From the NCBI RefSeq assembly GCF_004349215.1, contig NZ_SMKU01000067.1, positions 1-32,994 on the forward strand: 32,994 nucleotides of DNA, in the 5' to 3' direction. Both the position numbers and the translations under genes were made by a program. This document shows positions 7,484-14,659 of this stretch, one piece after another. The notes under the pieces are model-generated. The model was not told the origin of the DNA, did not search any database, and saw nothing but the letters and a program-made list of their open reading frames with translations. Every line of letters starts with the position of its first letter. The stretch's first letter is position 1. This DNA is from Actinomadura rubrisoli. GTDB lineage: Bacteria; Actinomycetota; Actinomycetes; Streptosporangiales; Streptosporangiaceae.

Positions 7484-8396
7484 GATGACGGTCGCGCCCG
7501 AGCCGGTGGTCGAGCGGCTGGCCGACGGCGTGTACGCCTACGTCCAGCCGGACGGCGGCTGGTGCCTCAACAACGCCGGGATCATCGCCGCCGGCGGCGA
7601 GACGGCGCTGGTCGACACCGCCGCCACGCAGGCGCGGGCGCTGCGCCTGCGGGACGCGGTGCGCGAGATCACCCCCGCCCCGCCGCGCTTTGTGGTCAAC
7701 ACGCACTTCCACGGCGACCACACGTTCGGCAACGCCGTCTTCACGCCGGAGGCGACCGTCGTCGCCCACGAGGGCACCCGCGCCGACGCGATCGCCGCCG
7801 GCCTGCACCTGACGGGCCTGTGGCCGGACGTGGAGTGGGGCGAGCTCACCCTGGAGCCGCCCTCGCTCACCTACGCCGACGCGATGACCCTGCGGGTGGG
7901 CGGCGTCCGCGCCGAACTGCTGCGGCTCGGGCCCGCGCACACCGCCGACGACACCGTCGTCTGGCTGCCCGAGCAGCGGGTGCTGTTCGCCGGCGACCTG
8001 GTGATGTCCGGCGTCACGCCGTTCTGCATGATGGGCTCGGTCGAGGGCTCGCGCCGGGCGCTCGCCCGGCTGCGCGACCTCGGCCCCCGGACCGTGGTGC
8101 CCGGCCACGGGCCGGTCGGCGGCCCCGAGCTGCTGGACGAGGCGGACCGCTACCTGGCCTGGGTCCAGCGGCTGGCCCGCGACGGCCTCGCCGCCGGGCT
8201 GTCCCCGCTGGAGACCGCGCGCCGCGCCGACCTGGGCGGGCACGCCCGCCTGCTCGACTCCGAGCGCCTCGCGCCCAACCTGCGCCGCGCCTGCGCGGAG
8301 GAGCGGGGCGCGCCGCCCGGCGAGCGGATGGACGTGGAAGAGCTGTTCGGCGAGATGATCGCCTTCAACGGCGGTCCGCCGTCCTGCCGAGCCTGA
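7473..8396 (+). CDS. Metallo-beta-lactamase-fold hydrolase
   Basis: A 307-residue MBL-fold protein. The metal ligands are complete: HFHGDH (His78, His80, Asp82, His83), His156 in GPAHTADD, Asp175 in FAGDLV and His212 in VVPGHGP, so a binuclear zinc or iron site is expected. In polyketide settings MBL enzymes can release ACP-bound chains or act as cyclases or lactone hydrolases, but nothing in the sequence decides between these. The ATG at 7473 is supported by AGGAG at 7461-7465. A second in-frame ATG at 7485 lies just after the preceding stop. No signal peptide is seen. Confidence 0.9.
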   Translation: MTAEMTVAPEPVVERLADGVYAYVQPDGGWCLNNAGIIAAGGETALVDTAATQARALRLRDAVREITPAPPRFVVNTHFHGDHTFGNAVFTPEATVVAHEGTRADAIAAGLHLTGLWPDVEWGELTLEPPSLTYADAMTLRVGGVRAELLRLGPAHTADDTVVWLPEQRVLFAGDLVMSGVTPFCMMGSVEGSRRALARLRDLGPRTVVPGHGPVGGPELLDEADRYLAWVQRLARDGLAAGLSPLETARRADLGGHARLLDSERLAPNLRRACAEERGAPPGERMDVEELFGEMIAFNGGPPSCRA

Positions 8397-8410
8397 CCGG
8401 GAGGGTGAGC

Positions 8411-10171
8411 GTGCAGCGGATCCTCATCGCCAACCGCGGCGAGATCGCCGTCCGGATCGTCCGCGCGTGCCGCGACGCGGACCTCGCGGCCGTCGCCGTG
8501 TACGCCGAGCCGGACCTGGACGCGCCGCACGTCCGGATGGCCGACGAGGCGTACGCGCTCGGCGGCCGGACGGCGGCGGAGTCGTACCTGGACATCGACC
8601 GGCTGCTCAAGGCCGCCGCCGAGGCGGGCGCGGACGCCGTCCACCCCGGGTACGGGTTCCTGTCGGAGAACGCGGCGTTCGCGCGGGCCGTCATCGGCGC
8701 CGACCTGGTGTGGATCGGGCCGCCGCCCGCCGCGATCGAGGCGCTCGGGGACAAGGTGCGGGCCCGGCGCATCGCCCGCGAGCAGGGCGCGCCGCTCGTG
8801 CCCGGCACGCCGGGCCCGGTCGCGGACGCGGCGGAGGCCGTCGCTTTCGCGCGCGAGCACGGCCTGCCGGTCGCGATCAAGGCCGCGCACGGTGGCGGCG
8901 GCCGCGGGCTGAAGGTGGCCCGCACCCTGGACGAGGTGCCCGAGCTGTTCGACTCCGCGGTCCGGGAGGCCGAGGCGGCGTTCGGGCGCGGCGAGTGCTT
9001 CGTCGAGCGCTGCCTGGAGCGGCCCCGGCACGTGGAGACCCAGTGCCTGGCCGACGCGCACGGCGGGGTCGTCGTGGTGTCCACCCGCGACTGCACCCTC
9101 CAGCGCCGCCACCAGAAGCTGGTCGAGGAGGCGCCCGCCCCGTTCCTGGACGAGGAGCAGCGCGAGCGGCTGTACGCCTCGTCCAAGGCGATCCTGCGGG
9201 CGGCGGGGTACCGGGGCGCCGGGACGTGCGAGTTCCTGGTCGGGCAGGACGGCGCGCTGTCCTTCCTAGAGGTCAACACCCGCCTCCAGGTCGAGCACCC
9301 GGTCACCGAGGAGGTGACCGGCATCGACCTGGTGCGGGAGATGTTCCGCATCGCCGAGGGCGAGCCCCTCGGCTACGGCGACCCGGCCCCGCGCGGCCAC
9401 GCGTTCGAGTTCAGGATCAACGCCGAGGACCCGGGGCGCGGGTTCCGCCCGGCGGCCGGGACGCCGACGGCGTGGCGGCCGCCGTCCGGGCCCGGGGTCC
9501 GCCTGGACAGCGGGTTCGAGGAGGGCCAGACGGTCTCCGAGCAGTTCGACTCGATGATCGCCAAGCTGATCGTGACGGGCGCGTCCCGGGAGCGGGCGCT
9601 GGAGCGGGCGCGCCGCGCGCTGGCCGAGTTCGAGGTCGCCGGGATCCCGACCGTCCTGCCCTTCCACCGGGCCGTCGTCCGGGACCCGGCCTTCACCGGC
9701 GAGCCGTTCGCCGTGCACACCCGCTGGATCGAGACCGAGTTCGCGGCGCCGATCCCGCCGGGCCCCGATCCCGCCGAGCCCCTGGACGCGCCCGGACGCG
9801 AGACCGTGACCGTCGAGGTCGCCGGGAAGCGGATCGAGGTCGTCCTGCCCAAGGAGGAGGACGACGGCACGGGCGCAGCCGTCCCGGCGCCCGCCAGGCC
9901 GTCCTCGCCGAAGCGCGGAGGGCGGCGCAGGCGGGAGGCCGCCCCCCTTGAGCAGGACGGCGACGCCCTCGTCAGCCCCATGCAGTGCACGATCGTCAAG
10001 GTCGTCGCGGAGGACGGCGCCGAGGTCGCCGCCGGTGACACCGTCGTCGTCCTGGAGGCCATGAAGATGGAGCAGCCCCTGGCCGCCCACAAGTCCGGCA
10101 CCGTCTCCGGCCTCACCGCCGTCCCCGGCCAGCCCGTCACCAGCGGCGCCACCATCTGCACCATCGCCTGA
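8411..10171 (+). CDS. Acyl-CoA carboxylase biotin carboxylase + BCCP subunit
   Basis: A 586-residue AccA-type alpha subunit of actinomycete acyl-CoA carboxylases. The biotin carboxylase part spans about 1-450, with 'ILIANRGEIAVRIVRA', the ATP-grasp glycine loop HGGGGRGLK (160-168) and EVNTRLQVEHPVTE (287-300). A proline and arginine rich linker follows (about 480-520). The C-terminal biotin carrier domain has the EAMKM motif with biotinylated Lys552. It carboxylates biotin for transfer to acetyl- or propionyl-CoA and most likely feeds malonyl-CoA to the KS/CLF pair. The carboxyltransferase beta subunit is not in the window. GTG 8411 is preferred over GTG 8405 because GGAGG (8400-8404) sits 6 bases before it. 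Confidence 0.95.
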   Translation: MQRILIANRGEIAVRIVRACRDADLAAVAVYAEPDLDAPHVRMADEAYALGGRTAAESYLDIDRLLKAAAEAGADAVHPGYGFLSENAAFARAVIGADLVWIGPPPAAIEALGDKVRARRIAREQGAPLVPGTPGPVADAAEAVAFAREHGLPVAIKAAHGGGGRGLKVARTLDEVPELFDSAVREAEAAFGRGECFVERCLERPRHVETQCLADAHGGVVVVSTRDCTLQRRHQKLVEEAPAPFLDEEQRERLYASSKAILRAAGYRGAGTCEFLVGQDGALSFLEVNTRLQVEHPVTEEVTGIDLVREMFRIAEGEPLGYGDPAPRGHAFEFRINAEDPGRGFRPAAGTPTAWRPPSGPGVRLDSGFEEGQTVSEQFDSMIAKLIVTGASRERALERARRALAEFEVAGIPTVLPFHRAVVRDPAFTGEPFAVHTRWIETEFAAPIPPGPDPAEPLDAPGRETVTVEVAGKRIEVVLPKEEDDGTGAAVPAPARPSSPKRGGRRRREAAPLEQDGDALVSPMQCTIVKVVAEDGAEVAAGDTVVVLEAMKMEQPLAAHKSGTVSGLTAVPGQPVTSGATICTIA

Positions 10172-10187
10172 CTTCCCGCCCGGCGCT

Positions 10188-10211
10188 GGCCCGGATGATC
10201 CGTCTCGGGCC
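10188..10211 (+). terminator. Possible weak terminator after the PKS operon
   Basis: GGCCCG (10188-10193) and CGGGCC (10206-10211) can pair around a 12-base loop that itself contains the small dyad CGGAT/ATCCG. It lies 16 bases beyond the carboxylase stop. There is no T-run, so the call is tentative. Confidence 0.3.
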
Positions 10212-10270
10212 CGCGTGTGCTGCAATGGGCGGCAGGGCGAGGTCCGGCCCGGAGTCGAGGAGAGGGCGCG

Positions 10271-10567
10271 ATGAGCGGCACGAACACCGAGGTATGGATC
10301 GCGGCCAACGACGGTCAGGACATGATCCGTGCCGACGCGATCGTCGTCCTGCGCCTGGACGAGAGCGGACGGCTCACGGCGCAGCTGCGCGACGAGGCGC
10401 GGATCACCGTGACCCTCCTGGAGGGCTCCTCCCATGACCAGCCGCCGAAGGACTTCCATCGGCAGCTGATCCAGAAGGTCGCCGAGCTCGCGGACTCCAG
10501 CGGCGCGCGGCTGATGTACGCCCAGCACGACGGCGGCACCTGGCGGTGGATCACCGAGCGGCTGTAG
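10271..10567 (+). CDS. Hypothetical protein, 98 residues
   Basis: I do not recognise this family. The protein is small, soluble, mixed alpha/beta and mildly acidic, starting 'MSGTNTEVWIAANDG'. Early strands 'MIRADAIVVLRLDESGRLTAQLRD' and 'ARITVTLLEG' are followed by a helix 'FHRQLIQKVAELAD' and a C-terminal 'ARLMYAQHDGGTWRWITERL'. There is no signal peptide or membrane segment. ATG 10271 is preceded by AGGAGAGG at 10258-10265, a good ribosome site. It ends 12 bases before the end of the convergent recombinase gene. It could belong with the polyketide operon or with the recombinase, and neither link is shown by the sequence. Confidence 0.75.
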   Translation: MSGTNTEVWIAANDGQDMIRADAIVVLRLDESGRLTAQLRDEARITVTLLEGSSHDQPPKDFHRQLIQKVAELADSSGARLMYAQHDGGTWRWITERL

Positions 10568-10579
10568 GAGCCCGGCGGG

Positions 10580-11572
10580 TCATTCGTCGAGGGGGAGGCG
10601 CTCGATGGCCCTCTGGTGGTCCTGCTCGGTCGGACGGCTGTAGCGGCGGGCCGTCTCGACGGAGTGGCCGAACAACTCGGCCACGACGCCGATGTCGGTG
10701 CCCTCCCTGGCCATGATGGTGCCCGCGGTGTCGCGCAGGACCCGCGGGGTGAACGCGCCGTGGCGGCCGAGCGGGATGCCCGCGGCGTCGGCGATGGCGC
10801 GCAGCGCGGTGTGGGCCGAGCGCACCGACAGCCGGCCGCCGCGATGGTTCAGGAACAGCGCGCCGGTGTCGGCGCCCTTCCAGCCCGCGCGCTCGCGTAT
10901 CCACTCCTCCAGGACCGCGCGCAGCCGGGGATGCAGCGGGATCCGCCGCCTCCTGCCGTCGCGGACGCTCAGATGGGCCCCGCCGCCGTGGACCTGGACG
11001 TCCCCGACGTCCAGGTCGATCGTCTCGCCGATCCGGGTGCCCGCGTAGAACGCGGTGAAGGCGATCGCCCGGTCGCGCAGCGGCGCCCGGTCCGCCTCGC
11101 GGAGCAGCCGGAGCCGGTCGCCCTCGCCCAGCGTCCGGGGGGCGGACGGGGGGACGGCGGCCCGCGCGGTGGCGGCCGGGCCCAGCCCGCGGCGCCGGTA
11201 GAAGTCGTCGATCGCTGTCAGGTGCGCGTTGATGGTGGCGGGCCTGCGCCCGGCCTCGGTCTCCAGATGGGCGCGGTAGGCCCGCGCGGCGCCGTCGCGC
11301 GCGTCCGGGTCGCCGAGCGGGTCGCCGGTGACCGCCCCGCCGGCGAGCGCGGCGGCGAGCCAGGCCAGGTACTGGCGCACGCGGGAGCGGTAGACGCGCA
11401 CCGAGGCGGCGTCCAGGGCGTCGCCCGGCCGGGCGATGAGCTCCTCGTAGTCGGCGAACACGTCCGCGACCGCCTCGGGCAGCGCGGTCGGCCGCGCGCC
11501 GGAACGCCGCCCGCCACCGGGGCGCGCGCCCTTCGGCGTCCGGCCCGGGGGAGGAGCGGCGTTGGAAGGCAC
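10580..11572 (-). CDS. Tyrosine recombinase/integrase
   Basis: A 330-residue tyrosine recombinase. A SAM-like N-terminal DNA-binding region (about 35-135, 'ATINAHLTAIDDFYRRRGL') precedes the catalytic domain: Arg180 in AGTRIGET, box II TPRVLRDT with Arg280, His303 in LFGHSVE and the nucleophile Tyr311 in RRYSRP. The usual box II histidine is Arg277, and the beta-hairpin lysine position reads DGRRRRIPL, without lysine. It may therefore be an altered or poorly active enzyme. The start is GTG 11572, the only candidate after an in-frame TAA at 11584-11582. No strong ribosome site precedes it. A recombinase-site-like inverted repeat begins 7 bases beyond the start codon. No excisionase or replication gene is adjacent. 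Confidence 0.9.
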   Translation of the reverse strand: MPSNAAPPPGRTPKGARPGGGRRSGARPTALPEAVADVFADYEELIARPGDALDAASVRVYRSRVRQYLAWLAAALAGGAVTGDPLGDPDARDGAARAYRAHLETEAGRRPATINAHLTAIDDFYRRRGLGPAATARAAVPPSAPRTLGEGDRLRLLREADRAPLRDRAIAFTAFYAGTRIGETIDLDVGDVQVHGGGAHLSVRDGRRRRIPLHPRLRAVLEEWIRERAGWKGADTGALFLNHRGGRLSVRSAHTALRAIADAAGIPLGRHGAFTPRVLRDTAGTIMAREGTDIGVVAELFGHSVETARRYSRPTEQDHQRAIERLPLDE

Positions 11573-11579
11573 CCGCCCA

Positions 11580-11615
11580 GCTTACTTCCGATATTTCGTG
11601 GTATCTGAAGTTAGC
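11580..11615. repeat. 36-bp interrupted inverted repeat, candidate recombinase site or operator
   Basis: Arms GCTTACTTCCGATA (11580-11593) and TATCTGAAGTTAGC (11602-11615) are reverse complements at 12 of 14 positions and flank an 8-base centre TTTCGTGG. The inner ten bases match at 9 of 10. The stretch is conspicuously AT-rich for this genome. Arms of 11-14 bp around a 6-8 bp centre are the layout of tyrosine recombinase core sites, and the site abuts the recombinase start. It also lies between two divergent transcription units, so an operator is the alternative. Confidence 0.6.
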
Positions 11616-11618
11616 GGG

Positions 11619-11624
11619 TAGACT
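11619..11624 (+). promoter_or_regulatory. Candidate -10 element for the STAS operon
   Basis: TAGACT at 11619-11624 fits an actinomycete -10 box (TAnnnT). It lies just right of the inverted repeat and about 75 bases before the ATG at 11699. A convincing -35 box is not visible at 16-18 bases, where the right part of the inverted repeat lies. Confidence 0.35.
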
Positions 11625-11698
11625 GGGGGACATCCGGCACGACGCGACCTCGTCTTGAGGCCGATCCGCCATACCGGCTCACCCCCAGAGGGGGATGC

Positions 11699-12013
11699 AT
11701 GCCGATCCCGGGCCGCTCCCGCGTCCCCGTCCGGCCCGTCACGAGATCCGCGGTCCGGACCTCCCGGATGGGCCGTGCCGGGCCCGCCTCCGTCGCCGGG
11801 CTCGCCGTCATCGTGTTCTCGGTGTTCCTGGGGACCACCACGACGCTGACGGCGGTCATCATGGCGGCGGCCACCGTCGTCGCGGGAACCGTCCTGCTCA
11901 TGCTGGTCTACGGCACCGGCCGCCTGCACAGGCGCCCGCGCCCCCTCCCGGTCTTGCGCCGGGACACAGCGCCCCGGACCGTCCCGCCCACCGCCGAACG
12001 GAGATCACCATGA
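11699..12013 (+). CDS. Small two-helix membrane protein
   Basis: A 104-residue protein of unknown family. It has a basic N-terminus (residues 1-29), two hydrophobic helices (about 30-46, 'ASVAGLAVIVFSVFLG', and 50-71, 'LTAVIMAAATVVAGTVLLMLV') and a basic, proline-rich cytoplasmic tail, so both ends are probably inside the cell. ATG 11699 follows the purine-rich AGAGGGGG at 11687-11694. Its TGA overlaps the ATG of the STAS gene (ATGA at 12010), so translation is coupled and the two products may work together at the membrane. No known function is assigned. Confidence 0.65.
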   Translation: MPIPGRSRVPVRPVTRSAVRTSRMGRAGPASVAGLAVIVFSVFLGTTTTLTAVIMAAATVVAGTVLLMLVYGTGRLHRRPRPLPVLRRDTAPRTVPPTAERRSP

Positions 12014-12438
12014 CCACCCCGAAGGCATTTCCCCCGCAGGCCCGCACCGAGGTGCACATGACCGTCCTCCGACAGGCCGGCCACGCCGTCGTCAAGCCGC
12101 ACGGCGAACTCGATATCGCCACCGCGCCCGCGCTGCGGGAGCGGCTCACCGGCCTTCTGCGCCCCGGCATCCGGCTGCTGGTCCTCGACCTGTCCGGCGT
12201 CACGTTCTGCGACGCCGCCGGGCTGGCCGTGCTGGTCGGGACCCGGCGCCGCGCCAACCCCCGGGGCATCGTCATGCTGCTGGCCGCCCCCGGCCCCCAG
12301 GTCCTGCGCGTGCTGCGCGCGACCGGCCTGGAGCGCAGCCTCCCCGTCCGCGCGACGGTGGCCGAGGCGCTCGCCGAGCCCGTCCCGGACGAGGTGGCCG
12401 GCAGCCGGTCGCCCCTCTCCGCCTCCGCCGTCCGTTGA
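12010..12438 (+). CDS. STAS domain protein (anti-sigma factor antagonist-like)
   Basis: A 142-residue protein whose residues about 12-125 form a SpoIIAA/RsbV-like STAS domain: 'HAVVKPHGELDIATAPALRERL', 'LLVLDLSGVTFCDAAGLAVLVG'. In classical anti-anti-sigma factors the loop after the strand is D-S-S-G with a phosphorylated serine. Here it is Asp68-Ala69-Ala70-Gly71, so the usual switch residue is absent and the protein should be locked in the unphosphorylated, binding-competent form or serve another role. No anti-sigma kinase is nearby. GGAG at 12000-12003 precedes the ATG by 6 bases. The last 20 residues are low-complexity. Confidence 0.9.
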   Translation: MTTPKAFPPQARTEVHMTVLRQAGHAVVKPHGELDIATAPALRERLTGLLRPGIRLLVLDLSGVTFCDAAGLAVLVGTRRRANPRGIVMLLAAPGPQVLRVLRATGLERSLPVRATVAEALAEPVPDEVAGSRSPLSASAVR

Positions 12439-13610
12439 GCCCGGCCGCGCGGACCCCCGCGAGCGGGCTGACGCTCGGCGTCATCGGACGATCGGGCAAG
12501 GAGAACGAGCGACGGCTGCCGATCCACCCCCGCCACCTCCGGCGGATCGACCCCGACCTGCGGTCGCGCGTCTACCTCGAAGCCGGGTACGGCGCGGACT
12601 TCGGCGTGTCGGACGAGGCGCTGGCGCCGCACGTCGCGGGCGTGCTGCCGCGCGAGGAGGTCATCGCCCGGTGCGACGTCGTCCTGCTGCTGAAGCCGCA
12701 GCCCGCCGACCTCAAGGAGCTGCGCCCCGGCCAGGTCCTGTGGGGCTGGCCGCACTGCGTGCAGGACCCCGAGGTCACCCAGGTCGCGGTCGACAACCGG
12801 CTGACCCTGATCGCCTTCGAGGCCATGAACCACTGGACGGCCGACGGCGGGTTCAGCCTGCACGTCTTCCACAAGAACAACGAGCTCGCCGGCTACTCCT
12901 CGGTGCTGCACGCCCTCGCGCTCACCGGCGCCACGGGCGCCTACGGCCGGCGGCGCCGCGCGGCGGTCATCAGCTTCGGCGCGACGGCCCGCGGCGCGGT
13001 CACCGCGCTCAACGCCCACGGCGTGCACGACGTCGACATCCTCACCCACCGCGGGGTCAGCGCGGTCGCCTCGCCGATCCACTCGGCGCGGATCGTCCAC
13101 TTCGACCGCATTCCCGGCGACCCGTCCCGGACCGTCACCCTCACCGAGGACGGCCCCGTGCCGACGGCCGCGTTCCTCGCCCAGCACGACATCGTGGTCA
13201 ACTGCGTCCTTCAGGACACCGCCGCACCGCTGATGTTCGCCGATGTCGCCGACCTGCCGGTCTTCGCGCCCGGCACCCTCATCGTGGACGTCTCGTGCGA
13301 CGCCGGCATGGGCTTCGAGTGGGCCCGGCCGACCTCGTTCACCGACCCGATGTACACGGTCGGCGACAACGTCCGCCACTACGGCGTCGACCACAGCCCG
13401 TCCTACCTGTGGGACTCGGCGACGTGGGAGATCAGCGAGGCCCTCCTGCCGCACCTGCGGACGGTCCTCGCGGGCCCGGCCGCCTGGGCGGACGACAAGA
13501 TCGTCCGGAGTGCCGTGGAGATCCGCGACGGCGTCGTGCGGAACCCGGCGATCCTGTCCTTCCAGCACCGCTCCGCCGAGTACCCGCACACGGTCGTCCG
13601 GACGACCTGA
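12435..13610 (+). CDS. Alanine dehydrogenase/N5-(carboxyethyl)ornithine synthase-like protein
   Basis: A 391-residue protein of the alanine dehydrogenase/PNT superfamily. Its features are closer to N5-(carboxyethyl)ornithine synthase-like members than to classical alanine dehydrogenase: 'GVIGRSGKENERRLPIHP' (substrate Arg26/27), Lys87 in LLLKPQP, His107 in WPHC, a Rossmann loop SFGATARGA (180-188), 'DVSCDAGMGFEWARPTSF' and 'HYGVDHSPSYLWDSATWEIS'. It should reductively join or deaminate an amino acid and a keto acid using a nicotinamide cofactor. The substrate is unknown. The start is a TTG whose TGA overlap with the STAS gene suggests coupling. There is no ATG nearby and no ribosome site, so the exact start is uncertain. 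Confidence 0.85.
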   Translation: MSPAARTPASGLTLGVIGRSGKENERRLPIHPRHLRRIDPDLRSRVYLEAGYGADFGVSDEALAPHVAGVLPREEVIARCDVVLLLKPQPADLKELRPGQVLWGWPHCVQDPEVTQVAVDNRLTLIAFEAMNHWTADGGFSLHVFHKNNELAGYSSVLHALALTGATGAYGRRRRAAVISFGATARGAVTALNAHGVHDVDILTHRGVSAVASPIHSARIVHFDRIPGDPSRTVTLTEDGPVPTAAFLAQHDIVVNCVLQDTAAPLMFADVADLPVFAPGTLIVDVSCDAGMGFEWARPTSFTDPMYTVGDNVRHYGVDHSPSYLWDSATWEISEALLPHLRTVLAGPAAWADDKIVRSAVEIRDGVVRNPAILSFQHRSAEYPHTVVRTT

Positions 13611-13620
13611 CGGCCGCGCG

Positions 13621-14436
13621 ATGACGGTGCTGGACGAGCTGGCGGAGATCGGCCGGTGGTGGGAGCTGGCCGGGCCGGCGCGCGAGGCCGTCCGCCGGAT
13701 CGCCGGCGGCCCGTCCGACCAGGCCGGCTTCACCGACAACCCGTACTGGGACATCGTCCGGCAGCTCCCCTCGCTCGACGGCGGGCGGCACGGCCCGCGC
13801 CCGGACGGCTTCGCCCGCGGGCTGCCCGTCGGCCACCACGCGCTGACGAAGCGCTACGCCTGGGCGATCCCCTCGCCGGGGGACATCGCCTGGCTCGCCG
13901 CGGTCCTCGGCCCCCGCGCCCTGGTCGAGATCGGGGCGGGCTCGGGCTACTGGGCCTGGCAGGCGCGGCAGGCCGGGATCGACGTCATCGCCTACGAGCC
14001 CGCCGATCCCCTGGCCAACGCCTACACCGACGGCATCGAGTACTTCCCGCTCCGGCCGGGCGACCACACCGCCGCGCGCCGCCATCCCGACCGGGCGCTC
14101 CTGCTGTGCTGGCCGTCCGGCGACGACCCGTGGGCCTCGCAGGCCCTGCGCGCCTACACCGGCGACATGGTCGTCTACATCGGGGAGCGGCGGGGCGGAC
14201 GCTGCGCGGACGACGGCTTCTTCCAGCGCCTCGGCCGGGAATGGACCGCCGTCGGCGCCAGCCCGCACCACGTCTCCTGGCGGTACCTCGACAGCACCGC
14301 CACGGCCTACCGCCGGACGGCCCGCCGCGCCTGGCGGCGGGCGCTCAGAAATGGCCCTGCAGGTCGGCCAGCAGCAGCCGCTTGGACTTGGCGCCCACGA
14401 TCTGCCGGACGACCTCGCCGTCCCGGTAGAGGTTGA
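13621..14436 (+). CDS. Methyltransferase-like protein overlapping thioredoxin antisense
   Basis: A 271-residue protein with a SAM-binding-like motif LVEIGAGSGYWAW (101-113) and 'DVIAYEPAD' as the second acidic strand. It also has family-like segments 'KRYAWAIPSPGDIAWL', 'HPDRALLLCWPSGDDPWA' and 'GDMVVYIGERRGG'. It resembles a poorly characterised class I methyltransferase-like family. No substrate is known. It follows the dehydrogenase by 10 bases and is probably co-transcribed. No clear ribosome site precedes ATG 13621. After about residue 240 the frame runs 92 bases into the convergent thioredoxin gene and yields an arginine-rich tail that is probably not conserved. Confidence 0.75.
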   Translation: MTVLDELAEIGRWWELAGPAREAVRRIAGGPSDQAGFTDNPYWDIVRQLPSLDGGRHGPRPDGFARGLPVGHHALTKRYAWAIPSPGDIAWLAAVLGPRALVEIGAGSGYWAWQARQAGIDVIAYEPADPLANAYTDGIEYFPLRPGDHTAARRHPDRALLLCWPSGDDPWASQALRAYTGDMVVYIGERRGGRCADDGFFQRLGREWTAVGASPHHVSWRYLDSTATAYRRTARRAWRRALRNGPAGRPAAAAWTWRPRSAGRPRRPGRG

Positions 14437-14659
14437 GCGTGGGGAAGCCCATGACGCCGTACCGCGCCACGATCTCCGGGTGATCGTCGCCGTTCAGCTT
14501 GGCGACCGTGAGGCGGTCGCCGTGCTCGGCCTCGATCTGCTCAAGGATCGGCGCGACCATCTTGCAGGGGGGACACCAGTCCGCCCAGAATTCGACCAGG
14601 ACGGGCTTGCCTGCGCGGAGCACCCGCTCGTCGAAGCTCTCGGTGGTCAGCGTGATCAT
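14345..14659 (-). CDS. trxA: Thioredoxin
   Basis: A 104-residue single-domain thioredoxin: 'PVLVEFWADWCPPCKMVAPILEQI' with the redox pair Cys29/Cys32 (WCPPC, not the commoner WCGPC), then 'VAKLNGDDHPEIVARYGVMGFPTLNLY' with the cis-proline after 'GF'. It reduces protein disulfides in the cytoplasm, recharged by thioredoxin reductase encoded elsewhere. ATG 14659 has a GGAGGG site 5 bases upstream. It lies directly behind the MerR gene and is probably its regulatory target through a shared transcript. Its 3' end overlaps the convergent methyltransferase-like gene. Confidence 0.95.
   Translation of the reverse strand: MITLTTESFDERVLRAGKPVLVEFWADWCPPCKMVAPILEQIEAEHGDRLTVAKLNGDDHPEIVARYGVMGFPTLNLYRDGEVVRQIVGAKSKRLLLADLQGHF

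Larger units (their letters stand above)
85..10171 (+). other. Type II polyketide cluster segment, nine-gene operon
   Basis: Nine same-strand genes follow one another with gaps of at most 41 bases or with overlaps of 4 to 11 bases, so they are very likely one transcript. The core is the KS-alpha/chain length factor pair with the ATGA overlap usual for aromatic polyketide clusters. No acyl carrier protein, ketoreductase, aromatase or cyclase of a standard family is present downstream of the pair. Because the operon is already running at the left edge, these are most easily explained as lying upstream of the window. The right border is probably the end of the biotin carboxylase gene, since the next genes are unrelated. 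The product cannot be named from this segment. Confidence 0.85.

Noticed and set aside
10271..11615. A complete integrated mobile element around the tyrosine recombinase
   Set aside because: No excisionase, replication or transfer genes, no flanking tRNA and no matching direct repeats were found.
12010..12438. A full sigma-factor partner-switching module
   Set aside because: Only the STAS protein is present, with no anti-sigma kinase, phosphatase or sigma factor nearby.
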